64,000 nt of DNA, from the NCBI GenBank assembly GCA_944989445.1, contig CALYLW010000057.1, positions 1,658,984-1,722,983 of the forward strand, given 5' to 3'. This document shows, in pieces, positions 45,179-55,385 of this stretch. The DNA comes from Ampullaceana balthica (taxonomy: Eukaryota; Mollusca; Gastropoda; Lymnaeidae). How positions within the stretch are numbered: the first letter of the stretch is position 1; each line of letters begins with the position of its first letter. Below the pieces are notes generated by a model, which was given only the letters and a program-made list of their open reading frames with translations, was not told the origin of the DNA and ran no database searches. The translations under genes and the position numbers were made by a program.

Positions 45179-46030
45179 TTTTTTAAAATTCTCTATTTAG
45201 GGAGTTGAAATTGTTTGGAATTTTAAATTCAAAATAACAATTACTTAAGTATTTAAACATCTGATTCGACTATTAATTATAATTCTTGTAAGTTTAAAAA
45301 TAAAATTAAAAGTAAAAATACATTTTCATTGTAAAAAAATAATTGCATGGCATGTATGATAATATTTTATGTAATAAAAAATAAAAACGTAGTGTTAACT
45401 TGCACGGTAATGAACAATTGGAGCTTATACTTTTGGTAAGTGGAAACTCTGTCAAATTTCCCCTTAATTAGACTGTATAGGGTAGATCTTGTATTGTATA
45501 GAAAGCTTATTCATTTTCTGATCTAATGCATTTACTTTAAACATCACTGACCGCTTGGAAAATTAATGATAAGGTTCACAATGTGATAACCCATGTAATT
45601 TATTGTAATCGGATAAAAGGCGGCCATCTTTTTTTTTATTTTAATTTTTTTAAGACAGGGAGGAGATTGAGTTATTTGATTATATTCAGTTTAAAGTAGA
45701 ATAGTAATAGTCTAAATAAATTTAAGACATGTTTAAATGATATTTGGAGATTTTGTACAGATAAAACAAAATATTTGTAAAAGAAAAAAAGTAATTTGTC
45801 ATAAAATAGCTAGATCAATTGTAATGAAATACTATAACTATAATAATACCGAATTAATTTGTTCAAACAAGAACTGTAGTTTGTATTAGTTACCAAAGCC
45901 CATAGTAGTTCTACTGTACTAGGATTAGTATAGTTAAATTTAACTTTTTTACCCAGCAGTTATTTTTTATGACAAATGAATTGGTAACTTTCATTATTTT
46001 TTTTTCAGTGTTATCATTTGTTTATCTTCC
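45179..46030. other. Non-genic AT-rich interval before the module gene
   Basis: No element or ORF is recognised. A pyrimidine tract with AG (tttttttcag) ends at about 46010, just before the module start, and may be a splice acceptor. Confidence 0.4.
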
Positions 46031-46034
46031 TGTC

Positions 46035-46634
46035 ATGGCTGAAGTTGAAGTCACTCAAGTTGAATTACCTGAGAATGATGTTATTGTTAAAAAAAACACA
46101 GAAAGACTTAGACAATTTTGTGTTAAGCTTTGCAGAGGATACACTAACTAAACGTTACAGGAATGGTTACATTGTCCATGTGCATTTCAGCAATGGAAAG
46201 ATTTTAACAAAAACTGCCGACAGGCTTGTTCAATATTTTAAAGAATCTGACAGCAATTATGTGATAAATAAAGCAGCTGCAAAATCCAGTGCAAATAACT
46301 TATTGAATAAACTTAAACGCTACAAGATGAATATTGCCAGAGACTGGCATCTTATTGAAGAATTGTTACTGCAGCCTGTTTACGTACCGCAATCAAAGAA
46401 GAGGCATTTGATTCCTGACATTACTGTAAGTGGTGACAACATTGAAGAGACTGTACTAAATTCACCTCCTATTAAAAAATTAAGAACAGATTGTGGGAAA
46501 TGCTCTTCTCTCAGAGAAGTAAGCCACTCCAAATGCAGACGGATTGTGGAAAGGCCTAGAGATACATATGTTAAGGTTAAAGAACTTTCCAAACGCTTTG
46601 ACAAGCATAGAATATGCTCAAAGTCAAAGTGACC
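46035..46634 (+). pseudogene. Module plus start of coiled coil, frame shifted at an A8 tract
   Basis: ATG 46035 opens MAEVEVTQVELPENDVIV and reaches a run of eight A at about 46090, after which the module is in another frame (KDLDNFVLSFAEDTLTKRYR, RDWHLIEELLLQPVYVPQSK). The second frame continues to DCGKCSSLREVSHSKCRRIV and ends at a TGA (46630) soon after the KELSKRF segment. It is therefore a truncated version of the module-coiled-coil protein. The frame change needs one base fewer or two more at the A tract. Decay is the simplest reading. Confidence 0.55.
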
Positions 46635-46920
46635 TAGTCAGGGAACTTCATCAGGGGGTTCTAAAGTAATCTACGTTGTTTCTATGAGACCTTTTTGTTT
46701 TGTCACCTTGTTGTTTTGTCACTTGTCGTTTTGTCATGGAACCAATTAACTTAATTGTCAAACACTATTTAGTTCTATACATTATACTAGATAGTACCAT
46801 AATACAATCGATCTTTCTTTCTTTTTTTTTCAGTATTACTAATAAATATTATCCAATTGTTTATCTGCAATCAACTGAGCTTTAAAAAAATATCTTTGCA
46901 AGGCAATAAATTTTATCAAT

Positions 46921-47383
46921 ATGAATATGGCTAAAGTTGAATCAGCTGAAATTGATGTTACCAATACTGGAGCTATTAAAAAAAACAGAAAGAATTTGAA
47001 AATTTTATGTCAAATTTTGCTGAAGATGCAGTAACAAAACATTACAGAAATGGTTTTATGGTCCATATGTATTTTAACAATGGGAAGAACTTTACAAAAG
47101 CTGCAGAGACTCTCATTAATTATTTTCAAGAATCAGATAGCAATTATGTGCCTAATAAAGGCGCTGTAAGGACCAGTATATGTGATCTTATGGATAAGAT
47201 CAAATGTTTGAAAAAAAATATTGGCAGAGACTGGCATTTGATAGAAGATTTGCTACTACAGCCTGTTCATGTACCAGTGTCAAAGAAGAGACAGGTGATA
47301 CCTTACATAATTCCTAGTGGTGACAATGTTGAAGAGCCTCTATTGAATTCATCTCCTATCAAAATCTTAAGTACAGACTGAGG
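46921..47383 (+). pseudogene. Module exon of copy 2, frame shifted at an A8 tract
   Basis: ATG 46921/46927 (MAKVESAEIDVTNTGAI) matches 36621, then an A8 tract shifts the frame before the module (FMSNFAEDAVTKHYRNGFMV, KGAVRTSICDLMDKIK, RDWHLIEDLLLQPVHVPVSK). A possible in-frame donor, AGACAG|gtgata at 47295, would splice in phase 0 to the coiled-coil exon at 48534. Otherwise the frame ends at a TGA (47379). Confidence 0.55.
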
Positions 47384-47832
47384 AGAATGCCCCCTCTCTC
47401 AGAGACAACAGCCACAATTATATTGCAGACAGACTGGGAGATATGAGTAAAAAGGGGACAGCTCTTTCTAGGCTCTAGTTAACATTGTTAATTATATGTC
47501 TGCCAAATGATGAAAAGGTTTGGGATGAGCTGACTTGTGTATCCTGAAAGTTATGAATGGCCTATCTATTGACCCAAATCTTGGTCTTTGTATCTGCTAA
47601 TCAGGTTGCTTCTTGCAAATGTATATCATCTCACCATCTCTAATATTGGCTTCTATTTATTTGGTGGGTTGTTTATTTTTTCATTAATTTTACTAATCTG
47701 CAGTTTTTATGTCAATTATGGGTGACTTATCTTATACTTATATTTCATATAAATTATTATGTTTAGTTAACAAATTAACAAAAGATCTGTCATTTGTGTT
47801 ACTGAGTTTGGAACAGGTTTTAAGTCTAAATA

Positions 47833-47938
47833 AGAGTCATGATAATAGGAGTCATGATAATAGGAGTCATGATAATAGGAGTCATGATAATAGGAGTCAT
47901 GATAATAGGAGTCATGATAATAGGAGTCATGATAATGA
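47833..47938. repeat. 15-bp minisatellite, about 7 units
   Basis: gagtcatgataatag repeated almost perfectly. Confidence 0.95.
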
Positions 47939-48009
47939 CACTTAAATGACTAGTTACAAAGTAGATGCAGTTACTGTCTTCAACTAAATCCTTCACTTCG
48001 TGCTCTATT

Positions 48010-48530
48010 TATGTTACTCCAAGCCCATAAAATGAATGTTTTTCCACTCTGTTTATGTTACTCCAAGCCCATAAAATGAATGTTTTTCCACTCTGTTTAT
48101 GTTACTCCAAGCCCATAAAATGAATGTTTTTCAACTCTGTTTATGTTACTCCAAGCCCATAAAATGAATGTTTTTCCACTCTGTTTATGTTACTCCAAGC
48201 CCATAAAATGAATGTTTTTCAACTCTGTTTATGTTACTCCAAGCCCATAAAATGAATGTTTTTCCACTCTGTTTATGTTACTCCAAGCCCATAAAATGAA
48301 TGTTTTTCAACTCTGTTTATGTTACTCCAAGCCCATAAAATGAATGTTTTTCCACTCTGTTTATGTTACTCCAAGCTCATAAAATGAATGTTTTTCCACT
48401 CTGTTTATGTTACTCCAAGCTCATAAAATTAATGTTTTTCAACTCTGTTTATGTTACTCCAAGCTCATAAAATTAATGTTTTTCAACTCTGTTTATGTTA
48501 CTCCAAGCCCATAAGCCAAATGTTTTTCCC
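48010..48530. repeat. 44-bp minisatellite, about 12 units, ending at a splice acceptor
   Basis: Same unit as 27341-27598, with tttttcaactctg/tttttccactctg alternation. The last unit merges into tgtttttccccag, the acceptor of the next exon. Confidence 0.9.
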
Positions 48531-48533
48531 CAG

Positions 48534-49087
48534 GCAGCTCAGCAGCAACAATCAGCCCACACACACCAAAGTGCAGAGAAGCAACTCAAAACTGACTGTG
48601 AGAAGTGCTCCACAATAAGAAAATCTTACTTGAAGGCCGTCTCAGATCTCAGGCTTAAACTCAGATCAACACAAAAAAGATTAAAGGAAATTTCAAAAAC
48701 ATATAACGTCAGAGTCGTTAATCAAACTTTGAAAAGAAAGGATGTGGCCAGACAAAGGTTACGAAGTGAAAGAAAAGCTTTAAGAAAAGAAAATTTGACA
48801 TTAAAAAATGAAATCAAAAGACTGAAATCTGTTGCTGTTCCAAGAATTTTCAAAGCTGGTGAATCTGAGGCTTATACTTATAAGATGGGTGATGATTTAT
48901 CTCAAATAAGTCTTGAAATAGATATAAATAATATAACAAAGGAAATTAAATCTAGGGAAGAAAGAATCCTAGAACTAGGATTAGAGGTTGACAGTTTAAA
49001 GTGGGAACTAAATAAATTACAGCAATGCTCAGTAACGCAAATGGAAATAACATCTGATGATACAAGATTGGAGTCTCCTAGCAAAAG
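48534..49087 (+). CDS. Coiled-coil exon, copy 2
   Basis: Paralogue of 27599-28149 with the same phases. It starts AAQQQQSAHTHQSAEKQ and includes DCEKCSTIRKSYLKAVSDLR and the same Lys/Glu/Leu heptads. It has a few substitutions and one extra Gln codon. No stop or frameshift interrupts it. Confidence 0.7.
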
Positions 49088-49199
49088 GTATGATAAACAC
49101 ACATCTTTTTGAAAAGCAAAAGATATTAAGTGATTACTGTATGAGCATCAAAATCTGTTACTGATTGTTATATTAATATAACTTTTAATAGCCTTTAAA

Positions 49200-49412
49200 G
49201 AAAATAACCTCAATAAGAAACACATACAAATCCTTCTTCTTCCTGTCTGGAATTCGGGAGTGGAATGGGTTGCCTGAACAAACTAATACACCAAAACCAA
49301 TACACTCTCAACATTCAAAACTCTAATAAGAATGCAGGACTAGACATAAACCATGTATGTGTGTAGGATGCAATAATCTTCTGTATAGAAGGAGCATCTG
49401 TTATGTAAATGA
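49200..49412 (+). mobile_element. GATAA-family LINE, 3' end fragment in intron, copy 2
   Basis: Orthologous in position to 28255-28475 (tcttcttcctgtctggaatt, gatgcaataatcttctgtat). Confidence 0.75.
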
Positions 49413-49483
49413 TAATTAGTTGTTTCTTGTCTTGTTAAATATTTCATCAAAAGAAACTTAATGTCATAATTTTTTTTTCTTAG

Positions 49484-49578
49484 ACGTAATAAAGATATAA
49501 CAATGATGCCAAAGTATGCTGACAGATCTCTTGGTAAAGTTTCTCGTTTAAAACAGGGAGAAGTCACATCAAAAAAAA
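49484..49578 (+). CDS. Small linking exon, copy 2
   Basis: A 95-bp exon with the same phases as 28552-28646, encoding RRNKDITMMPKYADRSLG and then a Lys-rich end (GEVTSKK). Confidence 0.65.
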
Positions 49579-49704
49579 GTAAATAGATATTTTTTTACAA
49601 AAAAATTCTTTTCAGATTTTGAAACTTTCAGATTCACTAGGAAATATTTTCCTGGTATTAAATAAATTGTAAATTAAAATAAATCACACTTTTATTTATG
49701 ACAG

Positions 49705-50795
49705 GGTCGATGGAAGTTGAAACATTTACAGACATTCCAGCAAATGTTGCCATTGAAATTGACGATCAGACACACATCACATGCCTTGACAATGGAGCCT
49801 TAGAACTTTGGAATCACAAGAGTTCTGGTGGTTAGAATCCTCTTTAACAAAAAAGATCACCTATGAAATCTTATTTGTTTTTATCATTGCTTATAGTTAT
49901 AGTTCTAATGTGTTATTTTTTGCCATAGGTTTTGTGTTTTCATTAAGAAATTACTACAAAATTGGTTAGATTTTTACGTTTAATTTTTTTTATTTTTATT
50001 AAAAGTTGATGTAATTTATATATAATATTTTTTTTATTTTTTATTTTACCAGGAGATGGAGCCACCAGTCCTCCTGATATATTTTCAACTGTTAAGATAG
50101 AGATCTCAAAACTTGCCTTCAAGTCTATGAATGGAAAATACTGGAGTTTACAAACTGATGGTAGAGTTGTTAGTACAGCTGAGACCATTGGGGACAGGGA
50201 AAATTTTGAACCTGTGTTTAAAGATGTAAGTCTGTGGTATAATTTACCCTAATTATATAAGTCTGTGATGTAATTTACCCTAACTATATAAGTCTGTGAT
50301 GTAATTTACTCTAACTATATAAGTCTGGTGTAATTTACCTTAACTATATAAGTCTGTGGTGTAATTTACCCTAACTATATGTCTGTGATGTAATTTACCC
50401 TAACTATATAAGTCTGTGGTATAATTTACCAAAACTATATATGGTCTGTGGCGAATTTTACTCTAACTATATAAGATCCGTGGTGTAATTTACCCTAACT
50501 ATATAACTGTTTTTAAAAATATAAATATATCTCTAAAAGTTCACATTATATTTTAGCTATGGAATTTACTGTGAATGATTTAAGTGTACCAAATGACCTC
50601 TGCTGTTTGTTTCAGGGCAAGTTGGCATTTATTGGTTACAACAACTGTTTCCTGTCTCATAATGATGATGGTGACATTGTGTGTCTGAGTTCTTCAGCTG
50701 ACCCAAAAATATGGTTTAAATTAAGATCAAATGTTGTCAGAATGAGCAATCCATTGAAGTCGAAGGATGCAAAAGTTAACATGACTGAGTCATAA
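49705..50795 (+). CDS. FRG1-like beta-trefoil exons, copy 2 (49705-49830, 50053-50225, 50616-50795)
   Basis: Exon lengths 126 and 173 are the same as in copy 1, and the phases match. It reads TFTDIPANVAIEIDDQTH, FKSMNGKYWSLQTDGRVV, TIGDRENFEPVFKDGKLAF, NNCFLSHNDDGDIVCLS and IWFKLRSN. After the trefoil it ends KSKDAKVNMTES at 50793-50795, different from copy 1. The few replacements between copies are mostly conservative and both frames are open, which argues against long neutral decay. As in copy 1, the usual FRG1 C-terminal tail is absent. Confidence 0.75.
50226..50506. repeat. 31-bp intronic repeat at a splice donor, about 9 units
   Basis: Units of the form taactatataagtctgtggt-gtaatttaccc. 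The first unit contains the real donor (gatgtaagtctg). Confidence 0.85.
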
Positions 50796-51006
50796 AATTT
50801 ATTTATAATTTATTTTTATGGTCATGGCAAGTACCCTTTTGTTTATTTACTGGTCAGGTTAGCCCTAACTTCTACAATTATATGGATGGCAACACATGCT
50901 AAATGTGACTCATATATGCAAAACCAGTTGACAACATTTCAATCAACGGAGTTATTTGTTTTACAGCTTTTCTCTCTCTCTGGCCATTGTTACAGTTTAT
51001 CCAAGT

Positions 51007-51147
51007 CTCGATCAATCCCTGTTTCAAACTGACTCAATCAATCCCTGTTTCAAACTGACTCAATCAATCCCTGTTTCAAACTGACTCAATCAATCCCTGT
51101 TTCAAACTGACTCAATCAATCCCTGTTTCAAACTGACTCGATCAATA
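51007..51147. repeat. 26-bp minisatellite, about 5 units
   Basis: ctcaatcaatccctgtttca-aactga repeated. Copy 1 has a single unit at about 32945-32975. Confidence 0.9.
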
Positions 51148-51381
51148 CCCTGTATTGAAATGCTCTGATTTTACAGATTCTCTCTATTTTATATAGCAGA
51201 AGCCGTCCCTCAGTTGTTAACCCCTAGCCTTGATTTTCCCACTTTTTTACATCTATGAACATCTGTAGTCACATAATATAACCATTGATAAAATTGATCT
51301 TTATTCTGATTGGTTATATGTTCTTTAGGTCATTGACTTTGTGACTTGCAGCTCCACTAGTCTTGAAATTATGAACTAGAA

Positions 51382-51589
51382 CAGTGATGGCTAACCTATG
51401 GCATGCATGCCACAGTCAACAGGCAGAGATTCATCAGCCGGCACGTGTCAAAGATATTGCTTCCTTAATCAAACCAGCTAAGCCAAACCCCTATTTTCAG
51501 ATTTCATTTGAGTGTTGGCACTATGCTATAAGTAAGGGGGTTTTGGTTGAATTTCGGGCATGCAGCCCCAAAAAGGTTTGCCACCTCTG
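51382..51589. mobile_element. 208-bp hAT-type MITE, copy 2
   Basis: Same ends and same flanking aactagaa/tactagaa as 33228-33435. It therefore inserted before the segmental duplication. Confidence 0.8.
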
Positions 51590-51597
51590 TACTAGAA

Positions 51598-53530
51598 TAA
51601 GAGTGTTTTTTTATGGTCATGCATAGGGGCATAACAATCCTGGTTAAGTGTTCTGACTTGGTTCTGTACTTAGCATTGTGCAGATATTGTGCTCTGCAGC
51701 TTACCATTGCCATTAGACCAACATTAGCTTCAAATCCTATTGTTAAATTAACTAACCATTTTTCTAAAGGATTATTTGGTGATATTTCATAATTGTTTGA
51801 TTCTGATAATATTTTTTTAGTATACTATTCAATATATCCATCTATACATGGACATGTTTTCTTTTGCATTTACTTTATATCCTGATTTGAGAAAATTATC
51901 AGTAATTTGAAATTTTCTAGAAAATTTGAAAAATAAAATTATATTATAATTTTTAAAAAAAAATATTGATGATGTAATTTTCAATACAGAAAAAAAACTT
52001 TCAATAAAATGCAAAGTTACAAGGGGGATCATTCCAAAATATATCATTCAAGTTGTTCCTTGGATGGGGACACAACTATTATAGTCATTCAGACAAATAT
52101 TGGAGTTACACTTAAGAATGTGTCCCATTAAAAATAAGTTTTAAATAGTTTGGAATCTCACCTTTTCAATACCTTAAATTTAAATAATTGACTTTCTTTA
52201 ACATTCTAAACCAACCCAGAATGGAATGGATTTTTTAAATTCACTGTTATTTCAATATAGCCTGTTCCTATTTGTGAAGGTTACCAAGCTGGGCTAACTT
52301 TTACTCAAAACACATTAGAATGATTATAGTCACAGTCTATCAAGGAAATGTAAAATAGGGGCTCATATCCCACAAGTAGAAGATATTAGGAGTCTTTTTT
52401 CTCCAGTATCTGAAAATAGATAATTTTTGGTTTGCTAGATTTTGTCTTGAAACATCATTTATGTCAATATTTGAAATTATATTTATATAACTCATATAAT
52501 ATAATGAATAAATGACAGTTTTGAAGCCCTAATATTAATTTTTTCACAGCTGTGATTTTGGATGATGTTCTTTATGTATCATGTTAAACCAAGTTCATTT
52601 TATCCATGCAGAAATATTGGAGAAACAAAAACACAAATTTTTGCACAAATATATTTCACCAATATAATATATATCTATTCTACTTTCATTTTCAATCTGA
52701 AAATATTTCAGACTTCCAAGGGTTTGAATTGTTCTTACGCAGACACAGTTTAAAGGTGACTCTAAGATCTCAATGAAGTGTCTCTGCCAGCAGTAACATT
52801 GAAAGATTTATTGAAACAAATCTTCAAATTGTTTTTATAGTGTGCTAAATGTACCCCATTGGAAAATGAAGATTAGAATGAAAAGTTTGCTATTTTTTTC
52901 CAATAAACCAGTTAACGATTGTTAAACTAAAAATATTTTTGTTTATTTTATAGCTATGATTTTTTAATGATTTTTTATGATTTGCTCATAAATTTTGCTT
53001 TTTTCATATGAATCATTATAATATACGCATAAGAAAGTCCATTCTCTTTGTATGTCAGTATTGACAGTTACTTGAATTTGAATGTTCATTTTTTAATTTG
53101 ATAGCATTTGCTGAGAAACAAATAAAAACTTTAAATAATTATAATAAACTTTTTAAATTTATTTTGTATTATTAATTTTTTTGTTGTTGTTGTTATGAAG
53201 AACTCAAATAAATGAAAGAAGAGCACAAAATCGGTTCACAGAATTTTTATTTAGGAATTTTAGGAAAGTCTTTTGTTTAAAAAAATCACATTTAAGGGCC
53301 ATCCATATATTACATAGGTACTGTTGGAGGAGAGGTGTTTCGCTTTTAAGAGATTTTGTGTACAGGGAGGCTGAGATGCCTCGAATTAATGTGCATGTAT
53401 GCCACAAATTAATTTTTAGCCTAACAATTACAACAAATATCCCCAAGGGATAAGACAGGTAGATATCCCACACATTAAATTTCTAAATACATGTAGAGGG
53501 AAATAGGTCCACTTGCACTCTTTTGAACAC
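51598..53530. other. Non-genic downstream part of the duplicated segment, copy 2
   Basis: Collinear with 33444-35670 with small indels. No supported ORF. Confidence 0.6.
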
Positions 53531-53735
53531 AAATATTAAAGAGATTACCTCACTTTGGTGAGACCTGTACTAGAATATGCATCTTCTGTATGGGACCCAT
53601 CCACCAAAGAAAACATTGATAAACTAGAACAAATTCAAAAAAGAGCTGCCAGATTCATTACTGGAGAATATTCAAAACTGACAAGAATAACACCATTAGT
53701 TAAATCATTAAACCTTGAAACACTAGAGTCTAGAG

Positions 53736-54793
53736 CAGTGGTTCCTAACCTTTTGGGGTCCATGCACCCCTTCAGATACCCAAAAAGGTTCATGCACCCC
53801 CTCATGAAACTTGCAGAAAATGCATAATAAACTATGTTTATTTTAGGAACACAACAGTTTTGAAAATAGGCAACAGGGAATTTAGTGAGAGATCTGCTGC
53901 TTCTTATGATCAATTAGCGATTTAAATCTGGGGACTGTTTTGTACAAAGCAACTCTCATGACATCCTCTGCATTCAACTTATTCCTTGGTTTTAATCGTC
54001 AAAAGGGTGGAGAATCCTGCTTCACAGAGATAGGTAGTGGCAAATGGAAGGAGAGTCAGTACTGCCCTCAGTACTGGCTAGTTGTGGGTAGAAATCTAGC
54101 TGGGCGCGCCAAATTTCAATCAAGGTATTGCAACTGAAGTCACTCCTTAGTACTTCTCTGGTTCTCAAATCAATCAGGTCATCTTTAGCAAGATCACTGT
54201 CATCAATGTTTTCCAAGTCACAGAGAAAAGGATTGCGAATCCAAAGGTCTTTCATAGAAATTTCTTGACAGAAATAACCATCAAAGGATTTTTGCAATGT
54301 TGAAAGGTGCTCTGAAATTTCCCCTTTGATGTTGTCAGGCAGTGATCCCTCAGTGCTTCCTTCTGCAGCAGATATTACAACTTCATACAAGAGTGGAGAG
54401 TTTGCCAAGTTGGACTTTTCTAGTCGTCGTTGGAATAGTGGCAGTTTGTTAAGGAAGGCTTGCAATCTCTCAGTACCATCCATTACAGTCACAGCAGGTC
54501 CATGAAGAGATGTGTTCAACTCATTCAAGATGGAGAAGATGTCAGGCAGCTATGCCAAGTAATGAATGAAATTTGCAGAAAGATGTACCTTTCAAAAAGG
54601 TTGTATATGGGCACCCTTAGATGCGGCATTCCTTGCTTATGGTTTACATTTTCAGATTTAGTTTTTCTTAATTTTTTTCCTTCTTTTTTTTCCTTCCCAT
54701 TTTTCTTTTTTTTTATCTGAATGGTTCATGCACCCCCTGGAACCTGCTCATGCACCCCTTGGGGGTGCATGCACCACTGGTTAGGAACCCCTG
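53736..54793. mobile_element. hAT DNA transposon (hAT-3) nested in the LINE
   Basis: Ends are CAGTGGTTCCTAACC and, inverted, CAGGGGTTCCTAACC. It is flanked by a perfect 8-bp duplication GTCTAGAG (53728-53735 and 54794-54801). The LINE coding frame resumes after it. Subterminal GGTGCATGCACC-like motifs are present at both ends. About 1.06 kb, internally deleted. Confidence 0.92.
53880..54528 (-). pseudogene. hAT-3 transposase remnant
   Basis: The minus strand reads MNELNTSLHGPAVTVMDGTE, LQAFLNKLPLFQRRLEKSN, DDLIDLRTREVLRSDF, and then in another frame LCEAGFSTLLTIKTKE. That is the hAT C-terminal region as in SCAND3/ZBED-like hAT (Charlie-type) transposases. The N-terminal half is missing and at least one frameshift lies near 54040. 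Confidence 0.8.
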
Positions 54794-55385
54794 GTCTAGA
54801 GGATAGAAGAACCAAGAGCAAAGTAGTAATCATACATAAAGCAATTAATTCTAATTTAGAAATACAACACAAAGATAACTTAATACAACCCTCAGATAGA
54901 CAAAAGGATAAAAACACATTTCTTATTCCGTATGCAAGAACAAACACATACAAGTTTTCCTTCTTCCCGTCCGGAATTCGGGCGTGGAATGGGTTGCCTG
55001 AAGAATCCAGGAAAACCAACACTTTATCAACATTTAAATCTCTAATAAAAATGCAGGACTAAACACAAACCATAGATAAGCGTAGGACGCAATAATCTTC
55101 TGTATAGAAGGAGCGTCTGTAAACAGATAAGATAAGATACGATTAGTGAAGAGACAAATAAGACATTTTTGAGAGGACATTTGAGAGATTTGTGAAGTAA
55201 TTAAGAAAAGTAAAGTGACATTTAAGATTTGTGAAGTGACATTTGGTTAGGGATAAACAGCCCTGCTGCTCTTTTGTCTGGCAAGTAATTTATATTTAGG
55301 AGCCTAAATACCTCATTCCTGTTTTGACCTTGCACCATTTTCGAGCTTGCACCATCCTCTTGCTCTTAGGTTACAGGGAAGAGAG

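Larger units (their letters stand above)
53537..55138 (+). mobile_element. GATAA-tailed LINE 3' end, interrupted by hAT-3
   Basis: The left part (53537-53735) encodes the post-RT region of a non-LTR retrotransposon (YLTLVRPVLEYASSVWDP, LEQIQKRAARFITGEYSKL). The right part (54802-55062) resumes with RRTKSKVVIIHKAI, FSFFPSGIRAWNGLPEE and TFKSLIKMQD then stop. The tail gcaataatcttctgtatagaaggagcgtctgt is followed by GATAAGATAAGATA. The layout fits the Jockey/CR1/L2 side of LINEs; the clade is not certain. It is 5'-truncated, so not autonomous. Confidence 0.85.
47005..55250. repeat. Segmental duplication, copy 2
   Basis: Counterpart of 26900-36000; see that entry for landmarks. Copy-specific features are the 15-bp array, a larger 44-bp array, expanded 31-bp and 26-bp arrays, and the LINE with nested hAT at 53537-55135. 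Confidence 0.75.

Noticed and set aside
47833..47938. Repeated SHDNR peptide as a functional domain
   Set aside because: It comes from a perfect 15-bp minisatellite in an intronic position and is absent from the paralogous copy.
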